DNA of 11,132 nucleotides from assembly GCA_027038805.1 (NCBI GenBank), contig JALWGO010000165.1:1-11132 (forward strand), written 5' to 3'. Below are positions 1 through 5,844 of the stretch, piece after piece. Numbering within the stretch: position 1 is the stretch's first letter; each line of letters starts with the position of its first letter. The notes beneath the pieces were generated by a model, which made no database searches, was not told where the DNA came from, and worked only from the letters and a program-made list of their open reading frames with translations. This stretch comes from Thermoprotei archaeon. GTDB taxonomy: Archaea > Thermoproteota > Thermoprotei_A > Sulfolobales > WANQ01. Made by a program: the position numbers and the translations under genes.

Positions 1-1
1 A

Positions 2-541
2 GTTGGTGAGAACCATACTTATAGACTCGCAGTAGAGGAGTTGAAGAAGATACTTGAAGAAGCTAGGGATGCCTATTTAAATGCGTTAAGGAAGAATGAG
101 ACCTGGACTATCTTCATCTCTAAGCCCAACTCTAACTTTTCAAAAACGTTTATATTAAACACTACTATTGTGAATGAGACTACATTACTCATAGACCATA
201 CAGCATACAATTACATAATTATACGTATCTACGATGCTGAATCCAAGATAGACTTTATGCCTCAAAGAATTAAAGTTAACAATATCTTTATTGAACTTCT
301 ACCAAGAAATAATTCAATAACCTATACGGGCATAGTACCCTGCAATTATCTAGTAAATTATAGGGGTAAAACATATAGAGTATCATTTTCATCTATAGGC
401 TTCATTGAAGCATCATACCATCTCACAGTCTCCACGGACAAGATAGATGACAATCTGTACAAAGTAAAGATTACAGTAACCAAGAAGCTAGGAAACACAG
501 CATACATTAGCGTAGCATGGCTCATACTGGTGAAAAATTAA
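2..541 (+). CDS. 3' part of an unrecognised, probably extracytoplasmic protein (5' end outside window)
   Basis: The reading frame is open to the left edge: the codons before the TTG at 41 read V-G-E-N-H-T-Y-R-L-A-V-E-E-L without a stop. This is therefore the C-terminal part (179 codons seen) of a longer gene, and the TTG at 41 is not a convincing start. The first 35 or so residues look helical and charged (EELKKILEEAR). The rest is rich in beta-forming residues (runs of I, V, T, Y, F), as in an Ig-like or jelly-roll domain. Several N-x-S/T sequons (NFS, NTT, NET, NNS) would suit an exported, N-glycosylated archaeal protein. The sequence ends in a hydrophobic stretch (AYISVAWLILV) then K-N-stop, either a last beta strand or a short anchor. 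I do not recognise the family. No signal peptide can be judged because the N-terminus is missing. Confidence 0.75.
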   Translation, partial: VGENHTYRLAVEELKKILEEARDAYLNALRKNETWTIFISKPNSNFSKTFILNTTIVNETTLLIDHTAYNYIIIRIYDAESKIDFMPQRIKVNNIFIELLPRNNSITYTGIVPCNYLVNYRGKTYRVSFSSIGFIEASYHLTVSTDKIDDNLYKVKITVTKKLGNTAYISVAWLILVKN

Positions 542-674
542 TAACCACGCAATAGGAGACTAAATTAATGATTATTTTTCTAGGTAACCAGCATTTGAAT
601 GTAGTAGAAAGGATGTTTATGAAAAACATAGTTATTTGGAAAGAGATATTCAATGTAGGCATTGACTTAAAATG

Positions 675-684
675 CTTTTAAATA
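675..684 (+). promoter_or_regulatory. TATA box of the DUF2283/DUF4258 cassette
   Basis: CTTTTAAATA, preceded by purine-rich AAAATG as a possible BRE. Its centre (about 679-680) lies 26-27 nt before position 706, the usual TATA-to-start-site distance in archaea. Transcription would therefore begin at or next to the CTG codon that opens the DUF2283 frame. This is inferred from spacing only. Confidence 0.6.
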
Positions 685-705
685 CATAGAGAGTAGGGGG
701 ATGCA

Positions 706-933
706 CTGCCAGTTGAGTTTTCTATAAAGTATGATAGGGCAGGAGATGTCCTATATATTAAGCTTAGAGATGGTAAAATTGTTGAGTCTGAGGAGATTGA
801 GCCAGGAGTTATAGTAGATTATAACGAGAAAGGAGAAATCATTGGTATAGAGGTACTATGGTTCTCGCGCAGGAAGATAGATCTCTCTAAACTGATCCTA
901 AGGGGGCCAGAGGCTTTAGTGGCTGAAACATGA
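706..933 (+). CDS. DUF2283 family small protein (putative antitoxin-like partner), CTG start
   Basis: 75 residues. The family signature is clear: an N-terminal beta hairpin with Y-D-x-x-x-D-V-L-Y-I (YDRAGDVLYI, residues 9-18), then P-G-V-I-V-D-Y (33-39) and G-E-I-I-G-I-E-V-L (43-51). DUF2283 proteins are compact, about 60-80 residues, of unknown biochemistry. They are often encoded next to DUF4258 proteins in archaea and cyanobacteria, as here. The frame has a stop (TAG) at 694-696 and no ATG, GTG or TTG before the conserved core. The only near-cognate start is CTG at 706. The TATA box at 675-684 would place the transcript start there, so a leaderless message is likely. A G5 run at 696-700 could instead act as a ribosome-binding site if the transcript starts earlier. 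The stop overlaps the ATG of the next gene (ATGA), which implies translational coupling. Family call fairly sure; antitoxin role is inference. Confidence 0.8.
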   Translation: MPVEFSIKYDRAGDVLYIKLRDGKIVESEEIEPGVIVDYNEKGEIIGIEVLWFSRRKIDLSKLILRGPEALVAET

Positions 934-1118
934 AAATACGTTACACTCTACATGCACTAGAGCGACTGCGACAACGGGACATAAAACGAGAACTTGTTGA
1001 GCATTGCTTAAAGAATCCAGATAAAGATGAAGAGATAAATGACTTGCGTAGGTATACTAAAAGGCTTAATAATAGGGTCATAGTGATTATATATAAAAAC
1101 AAGTCAATGATGCACTAA
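930..1118 (+). CDS. DUF4258 family protein (toxin-like), prematurely ended by a frame break
   Basis: The ATG overlaps the stop of the DUF2283 gene by 4 nt, so the two form one cassette. The 62 residues begin with the typical DUF4258 start: M-K-I-R-Y-T-x-H-A-x-E-R-L-x-Q-R (His8, Arg12 and Arg16 in the conserved H-A-x-x-R-x-x-x-R pattern). A helix with a KNPDKDEE stretch follows, then the strand R-V-I-V-I-I-Y. The family normally continues with a last strand after Y-x-x-x-x-x. Here the frame instead runs into KSMMH and stop. That missing strand (DALIVITAY) is present in the -1 frame from 1106 on. Family knowledge: DUF4258 has a RelE/BrnT-like flavour and is often paired with a small partner gene, but activity is not established. 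The product as read may be truncated and inactive, or full length through frameshifting. Confidence 0.8.
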   Translation: MKIRYTLHALERLRQRDIKRELVEHCLKNPDKDEEINDLRRYTKRLNNRVIVIIYKNKSMMH

Positions 1119-1168
1119 TAGTTATAACAGCATATATAACAATAAAAATCCATAAACATTTCTCCTAA
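1097..1168 (+). other. Out-of-frame continuation of the DUF4258 gene
   Basis: In the -1 frame relative to the DUF4258 gene, codons from 1106 read N-D-A-L-I-V-I-T-A-Y-I-T-I-K-I-H-K-H-F-S and stop at 1166-1168 (TAA). This is the expected final strand and basic tail of a DUF4258 protein. The -1 frame is closed upstream by TAA at 1094-1096, so the switch must lie at 1095-1108, where the run AAAAAC (1095-1100) sits. One extra A would restore a single 80-codon frame. The cause could be a real mutation, a sequencing or assembly error in the homopolymer, transcript slippage or -1 ribosomal frameshifting. Confidence 0.7.
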
Positions 1169-1328
1169 ACACTCTTACCAATAGTAACGAGAACAATACA
1201 TCAAGCCAGTAGACCAGCAGCTTCTCCCCGAAATACAGAATACATCTTAAGCCATAGCACATTCCATCTCTTCTAACCTCTTTAAAGCAACGACCTTGAT
1301 ATCTTCCTGTAAATAAGAGTCTTGCTTA

Positions 1329-2144
1329 TCAGCCAGCTACTAGGACTGCATTTATACTGGTACGACCGGGTATGAATGGGTCTTGGTTTAGGCTTCCGTA
1401 GAGGGCTTCGAGTTTCCAGCCAGCTTTAGAGGCTATGTCTATTAGTTCTGTTACGGTGTATATTCTTATCTTGAAGCCTTGTTTGCCGAGGAACTCGAGT
1501 TCATAGCCTTTCTTCTTGTAGTATATCCAAGTGTTCTGTAGGATTGAGGTTACTGGATCAAAACGGGGTTTCTCTATGACGAATAAGTCTCCGAGGTCGC
1601 TGGCTATAGTGTCCATTCTACACTGAGCGTTTCTAGCCACTATTGTGTCTCTATCAGTATGCCTCAGTATGAATAGTTTGCCTCCAGGAACTATTATCTT
1701 ACGTATTCTTGACAGCAATTCGATATCAGTCTCTGGAGAACCCTTATAGCCTATAAGAGTTGTCCACACCATGAGAGCAGCACTATAACCTCCTTCTACT
1801 AGCTCGTCAACTTTCCAAGCATCCCCTACTACTCCTTCAACCCTTTCTTTCACACCCATATTTTGCGCGTACTCTAACGCCTCCTCTACGTACTCCGAAG
1901 ATATATCAAGACAAGTCACCTTATAGCCCTCTCTAGCCAAGGGGACGCTTATCCTCCCACTACCACACCCCAACTCTATTATACGAGAACCTCTAGGAAC
2001 ACCATGTTTTTCTAGAAGCATTGCAATGAGATGAGCCTCCTTTACTCCACGCTCTCTATAGGCTTGTAGTACCCGTCCGAAAAGCCGACCCTTACGTATA
2101 AAGAACTCTGTTATCCAGTCATCCACAGATCCCATGTATATCAA
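1329..2144 (-). CDS. Class I SAM-dependent methyltransferase
   Basis: 271 residues if started at TTG 2144; ATG at 2135 (residue 4) is the alternative. It has a helical N-terminus (residues 8-47), then the Rossmann-like SAM-binding core. Motif I is I-I-E-L-G-C-G-S-G-R (55-64). The acidic residue that holds the ribose is D80 in V-T-C-L-D-I-S. D108 in G-D-A is placed to contact the adenine. Next come a motif IV-like strand (YSAALMVWTTLIGY) and a strand V-P-G-G-K-L-F-I-L-R (post-I/VI type). The C-terminal third has a WIYYKKKGYELEFL strand pair, as in Methyltransf_11/25-type small-molecule methyltransferases. The substrate cannot be told. The gene stands alone. The TATA-like TTTTAAG at 2174-2168 is centred about 26 nt before 2144, which favours a leaderless TTG start. 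The 3' part uses almost only A- or C-ending codons. Confidence 0.85.
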   Translation of the reverse strand: MIYMGSVDDWITEFFIRKGRLFGRVLQAYRERGVKEAHLIAMLLEKHGVPRGSRIIELGCGSGRISVPLAREGYKVTCLDISSEYVEEALEYAQNMGVKERVEGVVGDAWKVDELVEGGYSAALMVWTTLIGYKGSPETDIELLSRIRKIIVPGGKLFILRHTDRDTIVARNAQCRMDTIASDLGDLFVIEKPRFDPVTSILQNTWIYYKKKGYELEFLGKQGFKIRIYTVTELIDIASKAGWKLEALYGSLNQDPFIPGRTSINAVLVAG

Positions 2145-2167
2145 CTCGACTACCTACTAGTTATTAA

Positions 2168-2174
2168 CTTAAAA
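2168..2174 (-). promoter_or_regulatory. TATA box of the methyltransferase gene
   Basis: On the minus strand this reads TTTTAAG within TTTTAAGTTAA. Its centre (about 2170) is 26 nt upstream of 2144, the TTG start codon, so the transcript would begin at the start codon itself. Motif and spacing only. Confidence 0.45.
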
Positions 2175-2253
2175 CAGTATATAATGGTTGCTTAATCCCC
2201 TATTCACTTACCTGTTTTATCTGGCAAGAGACTTTGTAGCTCTTAAGGGAGGG

Positions 2254-2278
2254 ACCTAATACATCACATCCGTTAGGT
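2254..2278. repeat. Short inverted repeat in the divergent intergenic region
   Basis: ACCTAA (2254-2259) and TTAGGT (2273-2278) form a perfect 6-bp inverted repeat around a 13-nt spacer. It lies midway between the divergent methyltransferase and arrestin-like genes. It is too short to call an operator with confidence. Confidence 0.25.
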
Positions 2279-2317
2279 AAGAGTTAGTTACATTAACTAC
2301 AAAACACTTTTGCTTTA

Positions 2318-2334
2318 TCACGAAATTTTGATGA
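2318..2334. promoter_or_regulatory. Imperfect palindrome upstream of the arrestin-like gene (possible operator)
   Basis: TCACGAAATTTTGATGA is a 17-nt near-palindrome of form TCAnnAAA-T-TTTnnTGA. It lies about 15 nt upstream of the TATA box (2350-2355), a place where archaeal activators or Lrp/ArsR-type dimers often bind. No regulator can be named. Confidence 0.3.
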
Positions 2335-2349
2335 GAACAAAAGCATTTA

Positions 2350-2355
2350 TTTTTA
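2350..2355 (+). promoter_or_regulatory. TATA box of the arrestin-like gene
   Basis: TTTTTAA within TTATTTTTAACATA. A transcript start about 26 nt downstream (near 2378-2380) would leave a leader of about a dozen bases that carries the GGAGGT ribosome-binding site at 2381-2386. Confidence 0.5.
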
Positions 2356-2380
2356 ACATATTAGGTTTTAGGATTAATAA

Positions 2381-2386
2381 GGAGGT
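2381..2386 (+). promoter_or_regulatory. Strong Shine-Dalgarno site fixing the arrestin-like start
   Basis: GGAGGT ends 5 nt before the ATG at 2392 and matches the archaeal anti-Shine-Dalgarno sequence. It settles this ATG as the start. This contrasts with several neighbours that appear leaderless. Confidence 0.7.
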
Positions 2387-2391
2387 TTGAA

Positions 2392-3273
2392 ATGGTGTTT
2401 GGGTCATTATTTGGAAATCCGGTAAGGCTTTCCTTAGTGGTTGATAAGGGTTCGTATGTGCCTGGAGAGGATTTAGTTTATAGAGTTGAGGTTGAGGTGA
2501 AGAAGGATGTTGATTTGAAGGAGTTGAAGGCTGAGCTTGTAGGGGTTTTGAGGGGTAGGGCTACTTGTTGGTATGAGGAGGATGATGAGAGGTATTCAAG
2601 GGATGTTGATTTTTCGTTGACCTTGTTTAGGAGAGAGCAGGTTTTAGTCAGTAATGTGAGGTTGCATAAGGGTAGGTATGTTTATTCTGGGAGATTCAAT
2701 ATACCAGTAGATGCCGCTCATTCTGGGAGGAGAGGCATTGTTGAGAGTGAGTGGTTTTTAAGAGTAGAGGCTAAGAGGACTTTTAGGTCTTCTCGCAGCG
2801 AGGCTAAGATAAATGTTATTAATAGTGGTGTTAATGGTGCTGTTATTGTCAGGAGTTTAAGGCTTGGTAATGGAACTGTAATGGTAAGGTTGCCCGGGTA
2901 TATTAGAGCTGGTGCGAGAGTTAGAGGAGCTCTACAAATAGGTGTTGAAGGCGAAAGGAATTCCAATGAGTATTGTAAAGAATTGTTTATCGAGGTTGTG
3001 AATAGTGTTCGTATTGATAGATACGCTATTGACGTACATGCCGATAACTGTGATGAAACTATGTTTACAAAAACATTGGTAAAGGAAAAGCTGGCTGAAA
3101 ATATTGTACTAGGTTCACGTGTATATGAGCTGCCTTTCGAGTTCTATTTGCCTGGTGACGTAGTGCCCTCTTTTGATGTAGGGAGAGCTTATTCTAAGTG
3201 GTTGTTAACAGTGACTTGCAGCAAGGGATTGTTAAAGAAAGAAAAGTCTTCGATTCCATTAAAGGTTGCTTGA
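2392..3273 (+). CDS. Arrestin-fold protein (Spo0M/arrestin-like), cytoplasmic
   Basis: 293 residues, all beta, no signal peptide or membrane segment. The first domain (about 10-145) starts V-R-L-S-L-V-V-D-K-G-S-Y-V-P-G-E-D-L-V-Y-R-V. This is the typical first strand pair of arrestin_N/Spo0M-like domains, where a P-G-E/D turn precedes the strand. It ends with the strand E-W-F-L-R-V-E-A-K-R (120-129). The second domain (about 150-293) has L-P-G-Y-I-R-A-G-A-R-V-R-G (167-179). It also has the characteristic late arrestin_C pattern L-P-F-E-F-Y-L-P-x-x-x-x-P-S (247-260), followed by K-W-L-L-T-V. Such proteins are usually protein-binding adaptors, and the partner in archaea is unknown. The gene has its own promoter and Shine-Dalgarno site and faces a membrane-protein gene whose stop lies 26 bp away. 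The 5' half is strikingly rich in G- and T-ending codons. The fold call is from motif shape, not a search. Confidence 0.65.
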   Translation: MVFGSLFGNPVRLSLVVDKGSYVPGEDLVYRVEVEVKKDVDLKELKAELVGVLRGRATCWYEEDDERYSRDVDFSLTLFRREQVLVSNVRLHKGRYVYSGRFNIPVDAAHSGRRGIVESEWFLRVEAKRTFRSSRSEAKINVINSGVNGAVIVRSLRLGNGTVMVRLPGYIRAGARVRGALQIGVEGERNSNEYCKELFIEVVNSVRIDRYAIDVHADNCDETMFTKTLVKEKLAENIVLGSRVYELPFEFYLPGDVVPSFDVGRAYSKWLLTVTCSKGLLKKEKSSIPLKVA

Positions 3274-3299
3274 TAGGGAGATCTATAGTAGAAATTATG

Positions 3300-4124
3300 C
3301 TAAGCATACACATAGGTTGCAAAGATCCATGCAATAATACCTTGCAAAGTGAAAATGGGGAGTAGAGTTGCTGGGAGCGGGTAATTGAGGATATGTTCTG
3401 GTTCAATAGGTTCTAATGGTGTTCCTGGTAGATGTAGTAGAGGACCTAAAAGATAGTAGGATAGGGTTAAAGCTATTGCAGAACCTAGAAGGTGAAGTAT
3501 TCCCGAAGCCTTAGCCAATTTACTGTTTTCGGACAACATGGTTATTCCTAAACCAGTCTTTCCTATAGATAATAAGATCCCGAGAATAGCTACTATTATA
3601 TCTATTTCGAGGCTCCCTATTTCAATAGTTCTTGTTTGAAGAGGTGTCAACAAAGGCGTTGACCCTATAATTAATACAATTATAGCGATTATGAATAATA
3701 GCGCAAGAATAGTGTATGAAGCCCCCGAAATACCCAATAATACCCTTAGGAAACCATGAGCATTCTTTGATGCCTCTCTAAGAATTTTCCCGTTAGCCCA
3801 AAGATGATAAATTACAATACCAGTTATTGTGAAGAAAATTATTGAGGCAAAAACAGTATCAATACCTACCTTGAAGCCTAGTAGGTATAGAAAACCCACT
3901 ACAACAATAGATACAATAAACAATGCAAAAGCATAAATTATCATAAAATACCAGGATAATGCAACGATAACAAAAAGACCGAGTATTGGGATAAAGCTCC
4001 ATTCCCCACCTATAAGAGGCGTATTCGACGATGTAATACCAAAGAATAATATAAAAGCGAGAACAACGTAAACAAGAATACCCGTATACATATAGTTTTC
4101 AGAGATTCGGGTGAGATAACCCAA
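3300..4124 (-). CDS. Polytopic membrane protein of unknown function (about 7 TM)
   Basis: 274 residues, with hydrophobic segments at about 14-30, 44-62, 63-84, 88-109, 129-153, 174-196, 205-226 and 251-271. The number of true membrane helices is thus 7 or 8. The loop at 111-124 is basic (NGKILREASKNAH). A late stretch, L-G-I-L-L-S-I-G-K-T-G-L-G-I (181-194) then A-S-G-I-L-H-L-L-G-S (206-215), is Gly-rich. It loosely recalls crenarchaeal multi-TM families such as DUF973/DUF996, but I cannot assign it. The TTG at 4124 is the first possible start: an in-frame TGA sits at 4133-4131, and a GGTGAG ribosome-binding site lies 7 nt or so upstream. ATG at 4091 is the alternative. The start codon lies in the loop of a perfect 10-bp hairpin. 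Convergent with the arrestin-like gene and divergent from the glycosylase gene. A membrane role is certain enough; function unknown. Confidence 0.7.
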   Translation of the reverse strand: MGYLTRISENYMYTGILVYVVLAFILFFGITSSNTPLIGGEWSFIPILGLFVIVALSWYFMIIYAFALFIVSIVVVGFLYLLGFKVGIDTVFASIIFFTITGIVIYHLWANGKILREASKNAHGFLRVLLGISGASYTILALLFIIAIIVLIIGSTPLLTPLQTRTIEIGSLEIDIIVAILGILLSIGKTGLGITMLSENSKLAKASGILHLLGSAIALTLSYYLLGPLLHLPGTPLEPIEPEHILNYPLPATLLPIFTLQGIIAWIFATYVYA

Positions 4125-4137
4125 AAAATCTCACCCG
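4108..4137 (-). promoter_or_regulatory. Perfect hairpin enclosing the ribosome-binding site and start codon
   Basis: Read on the minus strand: CGGGTGAGAT (4137-4128), loop TTTTTGGGTT, then ATCTCACCCG (4117-4108). The arms pair perfectly over 10 bp with a 10-nt loop. The 5' arm holds GGTGAG, the probable Shine-Dalgarno site. The loop holds the TTG start codon (4124-4122), and the 3' arm lies in codons 3-6. In the mRNA this would hide the ribosome-binding site. It could also be a DNA operator. Confidence 0.6.
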
Positions 4138-4138
4138 C

Positions 4139-4150
4139 TCTAGATCTAGA
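4139..4150. repeat. 12-bp perfect palindrome TCTAGATCTAGA
   Basis: TCTAGATCTAGA is its own reverse complement. It lies directly upstream of the start-codon hairpin and about 26 nt downstream of the minus-strand TATA box, so it would sit at the very 5' end of that transcript. It may be an operator for a dimeric repressor, or chance in AT-rich DNA. Confidence 0.4.
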
Positions 4151-4171
4151 TTATCTGACATTAGCCTCTAT

Positions 4172-4180
4172 TATAATAAA
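4172..4180 (-). promoter_or_regulatory. TATA box of the polytopic membrane-protein gene
   Basis: The minus strand reads TTTATTATA. Its centre is about 26 nt before 4150, giving a leader of roughly 25 nt that contains the palindrome and the 5' arm of the hairpin. Inferred from motif and spacing. Confidence 0.4.
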
Positions 4181-4251
4181 TTTACTTTGATCAGTGTTAT
4201 CAGTAATCCATTTTAAACACACATATGTATTCCATGCTAAGCGGATTTTAG

Positions 4252-4260
4252 AATTTATTT
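4252..4260 (+). promoter_or_regulatory. TATA box of the DNA glycosylase gene
   Basis: AATTTATTT, preceded by GATTTTAG. The predicted transcript start is near 4282, leaving a short leader with GGTG at 4285-4288 about 10 nt before the ATG at 4299. Weak to moderate support. Confidence 0.4.
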
Positions 4261-4298
4261 CTTGGCTTACTGTATAATTCTCTTGGTGTAAGATAGCG

Positions 4299-5216
4299 AT
4301 GTCTAAAAGCTATCGTGGGAAAGAATTGGTAGCGATAATTAAACCAAACCCGCCATACATGATAACACCGCACCTAAGAGAATTCACGTTAAAGAGTAGG
4401 CCGACACCATGTATATATGATGATGTATCTAGAACTTGTATGCGAATGGTAACATGGGGTACTGAGGAGGAAGTTGCATATAAGGCAACGGTGATTAGTG
4501 AAGGATGGAAACCACTGATAAGAATACATGTATTCAAGGGTTCCCTTGAAACTGCCATGAGAATAATCGAGCATATCTTAAACGTAAAGTACGTGTATCC
4601 AGATATATCAATACTCATAAAGGCATGCCCCGGATTGAAAGAAGTCGTTAAAAAGTATCCTGGTTTAAGACCAGCGTTGAATCCAAGTATGTGGGAGTCT
4701 TTAGTTAAAACTATAGTAAATCAACAGATACCCATATACTTGGCTCTACGAATAATCTCGAAACTCGTTGAGTATCTCGGCAGAAAGATAACCATTGATA
4801 ACAGCAGAATATTCTATGACTTCCCGACGCCAGAAGCAGTACTGAAAGCAGGAATAGACGAACTTAGACATATAGGACTTAGTAAAAGAAAAGCTGAATA
4901 TGTGACTGATATAGCTAAGGCTATCGTTAAGCGAGGATATGACCTAGAAAGGATAGGTAAACTGACACCTCAAGAGGCTGTAGAAGAGTTAATGACATTT
5001 AGAGGTGTGGGACCTTGGACGGCTAAACTAGCCTATATGGCTTATACAGGTAATTTGAACCTATTCCTCCCTGAAGACTTATCTGTGGATAGAGGACTTA
5101 GACTAGCTAATTGTAAAAGAGACTTGATAATTGAGACCATAGAGTACGCAGGCTTAATATCATACCTGGCTGCAATGCTATATGAGAATGTATCATATGA
5201 TAAGAAAACAATATAA
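4299..5216 (+). CDS. HhH-GPD DNA glycosylase, AlkA type (3-methyladenine DNA glycosylase II-like)
   Basis: 305 residues. It would remove damaged (probably alkylated or deaminated) bases from DNA by monofunctional N-glycosylase action at the start of base excision repair. The N-terminal 120 or so residues are a beta-rich AlkA_N-like domain. The helical core follows: V-K-T-I-V-N-Q-Q-I (136-144), H-I-G-L-S-K-R-K-A (191-199), and the helix-hairpin-helix F-R-G-V-G-P-W-T-A (234-242). The catalytic Asp is D260 in F-L-P-E-D-L. The spacing from Trp240 to Asp260 equals that from W218 to D238 in E. coli AlkA, as I recall that protein. There are no Cys ligands for a 4Fe-4S cluster, so it is not of the Nth/MutY type. 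Hallmark residues are intact, so it should be active. The gene is single, divergent from a membrane-protein gene, and followed by a small hairpin 1 nt after its stop. Confidence 0.85.
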   Translation: MSKSYRGKELVAIIKPNPPYMITPHLREFTLKSRPTPCIYDDVSRTCMRMVTWGTEEEVAYKATVISEGWKPLIRIHVFKGSLETAMRIIEHILNVKYVYPDISILIKACPGLKEVVKKYPGLRPALNPSMWESLVKTIVNQQIPIYLALRIISKLVEYLGRKITIDNSRIFYDFPTPEAVLKAGIDELRHIGLSKRKAEYVTDIAKAIVKRGYDLERIGKLTPQEAVEELMTFRGVGPWTAKLAYMAYTGNLNLFLPEDLSVDRGLRLANCKRDLIIETIEYAGLISYLAAMLYENVSYDKKTI

Positions 5217-5217
5217 T

Positions 5218-5236
5218 TGATAATATTTTATTATCA
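5218..5236 (+). terminator. AT-rich hairpin just after the glycosylase gene
   Basis: TGATAATA-TTT-TATTATCA: a perfect 8-bp stem with a 3-nt loop starting right after the TAA stop, followed by A/T-rich DNA. It may help termination or protect the 3' end. Archaeal termination usually needs only T-runs, so the role is uncertain. Confidence 0.4.
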
Positions 5237-5331
5237 TAAAAATATTAAATAAAAATTACTGTGTATTAGTTTTCGATTTTATCCTATTATAGGCCAGACT
5301 ATGCTATGAGTTCCTCTTTAATAATACCATG

Positions 5332-5351
5332 TAAACAACATCACATGTTTA
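5332..5351. repeat. Inverted repeat TAAACA...TGTTTA upstream of the small membrane-protein gene
   Basis: TAAACA (5332-5337) and TGTTTA (5346-5351) around an 8-nt spacer. It lies ahead of two possible TATA boxes, CTTTAAGTA near 5358-5366 and CTTTATTATT near 5396-5405. It could be a regulator site; evidence is only symmetry and position. Confidence 0.3.
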
Positions 5352-5395
5352 ACTTACTTTAAGTATTGGCCCAGCAGCTTAGACTGCACCCCCAT

Positions 5396-5405
5396 CTTTA
5401 TTATT
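5396..5405 (+). promoter_or_regulatory. Likely TATA box of the small Tic20/DUF4870-like gene
   Basis: CTTTATTATT. A start site about 26 nt downstream (near 5427) leaves a short leader that keeps GGAG at 5432-5435, the ribosome-binding site for the ATG at 5441. CTTTAAGTA near 5362 is a second candidate and would give a longer leader. Confidence 0.4.
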
Positions 5406-5440
5406 TCCCGCATTAATACCAGCTATATGGCGGAGCGAAA

Positions 5441-5800
5441 ATGTCTGCAACTACTAGCTATGATGTTAATAGATCGAAATCCACTGGTGATATCTTTATC
5501 TGGCAACTCATAGCCTGGGTTTTCAGCATAGTTGGTGCCTTAATTGCTTATTTTGCGGGTCCTAGAGATCCAAGGGTTATCCATTGGGAGAAGCTCTCTA
5601 TAGCATTCTTTATAGCATACATAGTAGCATACATTGTATCCTTAATACTAGGACTAATACCGTACATAGGATGGATATTATCAACCTTAATATGGATAGC
5701 AGTATTAATTGTGTGGATAATAGGTATTATCAAGATAATCCAAAGAGAAGAATGGAAGCCGCCAATACTCTGGGACATAGCTGAAAAAATACCGCTATGA
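5441..5800 (+). CDS. Small Tic20/DUF4870-like membrane protein
   Basis: 119 residues with three hydrophobic segments at about 19-39, 51-71 and 74-97, and a short Ser/Thr-rich cytoplasmic N-terminus. The third segment begins with I-P-Y-I-G-W-I (74-80). The C-terminus reads E-x-W-K-P-P-I-L-W-D-I-A-E-K-I, close to the family ending P-I-x-G-D-I-A-E-K-I/F seen in DUF4870/Tic20-like small membrane proteins. The G of that motif is W here. Function in archaea is unknown; the family name comes from chloroplast Tic20, but no import role should be assumed. The ATG at 5441 is supported by GGAG 5-6 nt upstream. The gene stands alone between the glycosylase and the ATPase, convergent with the latter. Confidence 0.7.
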   Translation: MSATTSYDVNRSKSTGDIFIWQLIAWVFSIVGALIAYFAGPRDPRVIHWEKLSIAFFIAYIVAYIVSLILGLIPYIGWILSTLIWIAVLIVWIIGIIKIIQREEWKPPILWDIAEKIPL

Positions 5801-5844
5801 ATAAGAATACCTCCCTAGTAAAACATTTCGGGAGCATCTTCAAG

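Noticed and set aside
41..541. TTG at 41 as a true start of the first gene
   Set aside because: The frame is open to the window edge with coding-like residues before the TTG, and no promoter or ribosome-binding site is seen near it.
568..681. 37-codon frame (ATG at 568) with AGGAG about 10 nt upstream
   Set aside because: It runs through the TATA box of the DUF2283 gene, ends inside it, and its composition shows no protein-like pattern. Most likely chance.
2718..3406. Minus-strand frames opposite the arrestin-like gene
   Set aside because: They are shadows of the real plus-strand frame, with low-complexity Leu/Pro/Ser-rich translations and no start signals.
4417..4470. C/D-box sRNA-like pattern (ATGATGA ... 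CTGA)
   Set aside because: There are no D' and C' boxes between, and it lies inside the conserved coding frame of the glycosylase.
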